From positions 1-64,000 of the forward strand of contig NZ_JVOJ01000038.1 in assembly GCF_001064145.1 (NCBI RefSeq): a stretch of DNA of 64,000 bases, read 5' to 3'. A program made the position numbers and the translations under genes. Position 1 is the first letter of the stretch; every line of letters begins with the position of its first letter. Of the stretch, positions 61,910 through 64,000 are shown in pieces. Source of the stretch: Sanguibacter keddieii. Lineage in GTDB: Bacteria > Actinomycetota > Actinomycetes > Actinomycetales > Actinomycetaceae. Below the pieces are notes generated by a model, which was given only the letters and a program-made list of their open reading frames with translations, did not search any database and was not told the origin of the DNA.

Positions 61910-63118
61910 TTAGTAGCCGAACCGAACCTCGAACTGGGGCTTGCCCGAGGCATCCAACTCGAGATTTCCATCCTTGTCGGTCTTCACCGTCGCGGTCACG
62001 CGAGACGTCACGTCACGCTGCTTGTCCCAGCTCTCCGTGCCCTGGATCGTGAACGTTGCCTCGCCTGTGTAAACACCGCCTTCGTCCGTCGTCGCTTTCA
62101 TGACCGTGGGCATCGTCTTGACCTGCAGCAGGGCCAGGGTCCGGGACTGCACCGCGCTCGGACATGCCGAGTCGATGTTGCCCGGAACGGTCGCGCACGA
62201 GTTCGTCAGCGCAGCCGCAGCATCGAGTGCGGCAGCAGCCATCTTGTCGTTGTAGGTGCCCGTCAGCTCGACCGTTCCACCGTAGTAGGAGCTGTCGTAT
62301 CCCGTTGCGGCCTTGACCGACACGGTCTTGGGCGCAGCGTCGATGTACTCCCCCGTCTCCTCCGGGGTGAAGGTGTAGACGCCCGGGTAGAGCACGATGG
62401 AGCTGCTCGGGGCTTCCTTCAGCGTTGCAACCGACATCTTTTCGCCGCCGATCGAGAAGTGCGTGACGTTGTCTGCCTGCACGTCCACGCGAGCGACCAT
62501 CGCATCCTGAATCTTCCAGTTCTTCAGCAGACCGAAGGTCTTCTTCGCCTCACTGACACGGAACGAACGGGTGAAGCGTTCGCCGTCGAGGCGCATCGTC
62601 GCCGTCACCACGCGCTCCTTTGAGTGCTCCGCATCGTCCGCGGTCACGTCCTCGACCTCGATGCGCGCGCTCGACGAGGCCATGACCTCATCGGAGAGGA
62701 AGCCGCGCTGGTCGTTGGGCAGCCCCGGATCAACCATCGCCGTCGCAGCGCTGGCCTTGCCGTCCGCGAGAAGATCAAGGTACTGGCGAACCTTCGCCTC
62801 AGGCGTGCGCGTCCAGTTCGCGATCGTCAGAGACACGGCTGCAACAACCCCGAGAACAACGAGGGCAACCACGCCCACGACGATGCGCTTAATGCGACGG
62901 CGGCTCTTGTCCGACATCGGCGTAAAGGCAATGGTCCCGCTTGTCGGCGCGGCAGGCGGAACCTCGCCGGACACGGGAGCCATGACGGATACCTGCGGCG
63001 TCACGTATGTCTGCGCCGCGGCGGGCGCGGGCGGCGCGGGTGGCGCGGGCATAGTCTGTTCGGGGACGGGAGGCGGCACGCTCGTCCCCTGGATCGCGTT
63101 CTGCGCATTCGTTTCCAC
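61910..63118 (-). CDS. Membrane-anchored extracellular protein, paralog 1, function unknown
   Basis: 402 aa from GTG 63118 (SD GAGGAG). A Pro/Ala/Thr-rich cytoplasmic N-terminus (about 1-70), a single TM helix (IVVGVVALVVLGVVAAVSLT, about 80-100), then an extracellular part. Within it, LKNWKIQDAMVA, LYPGVYTFTP and a Cys pair (NSCATVPGNIDSACP) are shared with the next gene upstream (63345-64000). No family recognised; the shared region looks like a repeated beta-rich adhesion or assembly domain. Lone neighbours: the TetR gene downstream. Confidence 0.75.
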   Translation of the reverse strand: METNAQNAIQGTSVPPPVPEQTMPAPPAPPAPAAAQTYVTPQVSVMAPVSGEVPPAAPTSGTIAFTPMSDKSRRRIKRIVVGVVALVVLGVVAAVSLTIANWTRTPEAKVRQYLDLLADGKASAATAMVDPGLPNDQRGFLSDEVMASSSARIEVEDVTADDAEHSKERVVTATMRLDGERFTRSFRVSEAKKTFGLLKNWKIQDAMVARVDVQADNVTHFSIGGEKMSVATLKEAPSSSIVLYPGVYTFTPEETGEYIDAAPKTVSVKAATGYDSSYYGGTVELTGTYNDKMAAAALDAAAALTNSCATVPGNIDSACPSAVQSRTLALLQVKTMPTVMKATTDEGGVYTGEATFTIQGTESWDKQRDVTSRVTATVKTDKDGNLELDASGKPQFEVRFGY

Positions 63119-63286
63119 TGTTTCTCCTCGCTGCGGTACTCTGCCCCGGCCCCGTGCCTGGGATGTAGCGCACGGCTCGACGGGCACAAACCTAATAATT
63201 GTCACATAAGCATTGTGAGGCATCAAGGTTACACGCGGTTCACACTCCTGGAACGAGGCCGGGGCCGAGTTCCGGCGCACACACGC

Positions 63287-63319
63287 ATGTCGCCCGTCCG
63301 GGTAGCGGACGGGCGACAT
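63287..63319 (-). terminator. Terminator of the partial paralog gene
   Basis: ATGTCGCCCGTCCG, loop GGTAG, CGGACGGGCGACAT: perfect 14-bp stem, 26 nt past the stop. Confidence 0.75.
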
Positions 63320-63344
63320 CACTGGTCGGAGTGTGATGATGACC

Positions 63345-64000
63345 TTAGAGGGGTGCGCTAACGAATAAGTCAGGCTTGCCGTCCGGCGTGAGCTTGAGCA
63401 GCCCATCGTTGTTGAATTGGACGTTGACGACAACCTTCGAATCAACGTCGCGCGTTCCCGGCATGTAGTACATGGAGTACTTGTCGGAGTAGGTAACCTC
63501 GAACGTGACCGGCCCTTGGAAAACCCCCGGATCAACGTCCATCGGTTCCAGCGATGTGGGCATCGTCTTGACGGAGATAGCGGTCACCGCGTCGTTTTGG
63601 AGAGCTAACGGGCAGTCAGTATTCTGGTTTCCAGGAATGGAGGCGCAGGAGTTCAGGAATTCCTTCGCGGACTCGAGCGCCGCTTCCTTCAGTTTGGCGC
63701 TGTAGGTTGCTTCCAGGGACACGTCGGCAGCATCAGCAGGGGAGGCGGTTCCACCGTGGACGCCGTCAAGGACGGCAACGGTCTTGGTGTTGACATCCAC
63801 GTATTCGCTCGGGGCGACGGGCGTGAACGTGTAGACGCCGGGGTAGAAAAAGTACGTGGCCGGCTTACCAGAGACAAGCTTGCGCGGAGCGTCGGCACTC
63901 ACCCCTCCGACGGTGAACTGGGTGTATCCCTGCGCGTCGACGCTGACCTGCGCAGCCAGGGAGTTCTTCACCGTCCAGTTATTGAGAACGCCCATCGTCG
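63345..64000 (-). CDS. Membrane-anchored extracellular protein, paralog 2 (N-terminus outside window)
   Basis: The frame is open to the window edge; only the last 218 codons are visible. It matches the C-terminal half of the gene at 61910-63118: VLNNWTVKNSLAAQ, FYPGVYTFTPVAPSEYVDV, NSCASIPGNQNTDCP and VKTMPTSLEPMD align one to one with that protein. This is a tandem duplication; the missing part probably includes a similar TM anchor. Confidence 0.75.
   Translation of the reverse strand, partial: TMGVLNNWTVKNSLAAQVSVDAQGYTQFTVGGVSADAPRKLVSGKPATYFFYPGVYTFTPVAPSEYVDVNTKTVAVLDGVHGGTASPADAADVSLEATYSAKLKEAALESAKEFLNSCASIPGNQNTDCPLALQNDAVTAISVKTMPTSLEPMDVDPGVFQGPVTFEVTYSDKYSMYYMPGTRDVDSKVVVNVQFNNDGLLKLTPDGKPDLFVSAPL

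Overview
The window is high-GC DNA with SD-led and leaderless genes. Its synteny is typical of Actinomycetota: coaD next to a SepIVA-like gene, DUF177 and rnc; obgE-proB-proA-nadD-rsfS; a fused PutA; an ileS T-box of the actinobacterial translational type. The host-glycan and surface genes (GH29 fucosidase with cell-wall-binding repeats, an LAATG-anchored CAP protein, an anaerobic sulfatase-maturase) together with anaerobic GlpABC and cytochrome bd suggest a facultative or anaerobic host-associated member of the Actinomycetaceae (Actinomyces/Schaalia-like). The genus is inference.

Layout: (1) 1-3445, ileS (3' end outside the window) behind a T-box leader. (2) 3.6-6.9 kb, a YcgR/YcgQ-type permease pair, a lower-GC lipoprotein gene, and a decayed second copy of the tail of the YcgQ-type gene. 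(3) 7.0-13.5 kb, a sulfo-substrate locus: MFS sugar porter, sulfatase without a signal peptide, ROK regulator, sulfatase-maturing radical-SAM enzyme and TSUP anion exporter. (4) 13.5-19.4 kb on the minus strand, a Gln/Gly/Pro-rich membrane protein, an SDR and glpABC. (5) 19.7-24.4 kb, two metallopeptidases (M13, M1). (6) 24.4-25.1 kb, a gene-free stretch with a striking operator-like repeat array. (7) 25.1-37 kb on the minus strand: CAP surface protein, tRNA-Ala, a housekeeping run (rplU-rpmA, obgE-proB-proA-nadD-rsfS-phosphatase) and RNase E/G. (8) 37.3-49.8 kb, cydABDC joined to a DevS-like kinase; the DevR-like regulator lies on the far side of a large fucosidase gene. (9) 49.8-57.1 kb, rnc/DUF177/sepIVA-like/coaD/rsmD/recG/DAK run and divergent rpmB. 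(10) 57.3-64 kb, putA, a TetR regulator and two tandem paralogous membrane-anchored proteins, the second cut by the window edge.

How they work together: the sulfatase locus is self-contained (uptake, desulfation, cofactor-type activation of the sulfatase, anion export, sugar-sensing regulation). GlpABC feeds electrons from glycerol-3-phosphate into the membrane, while cydABDC plus a GAF-GAF kinase point to low-oxygen respiration under two-component control. Glutamate/proline metabolism is represented in both directions (ProBA and PutA). Strong stem-loop terminators separate most of these units. I saw no CRISPR array, prophage, IS transposase or rRNA.
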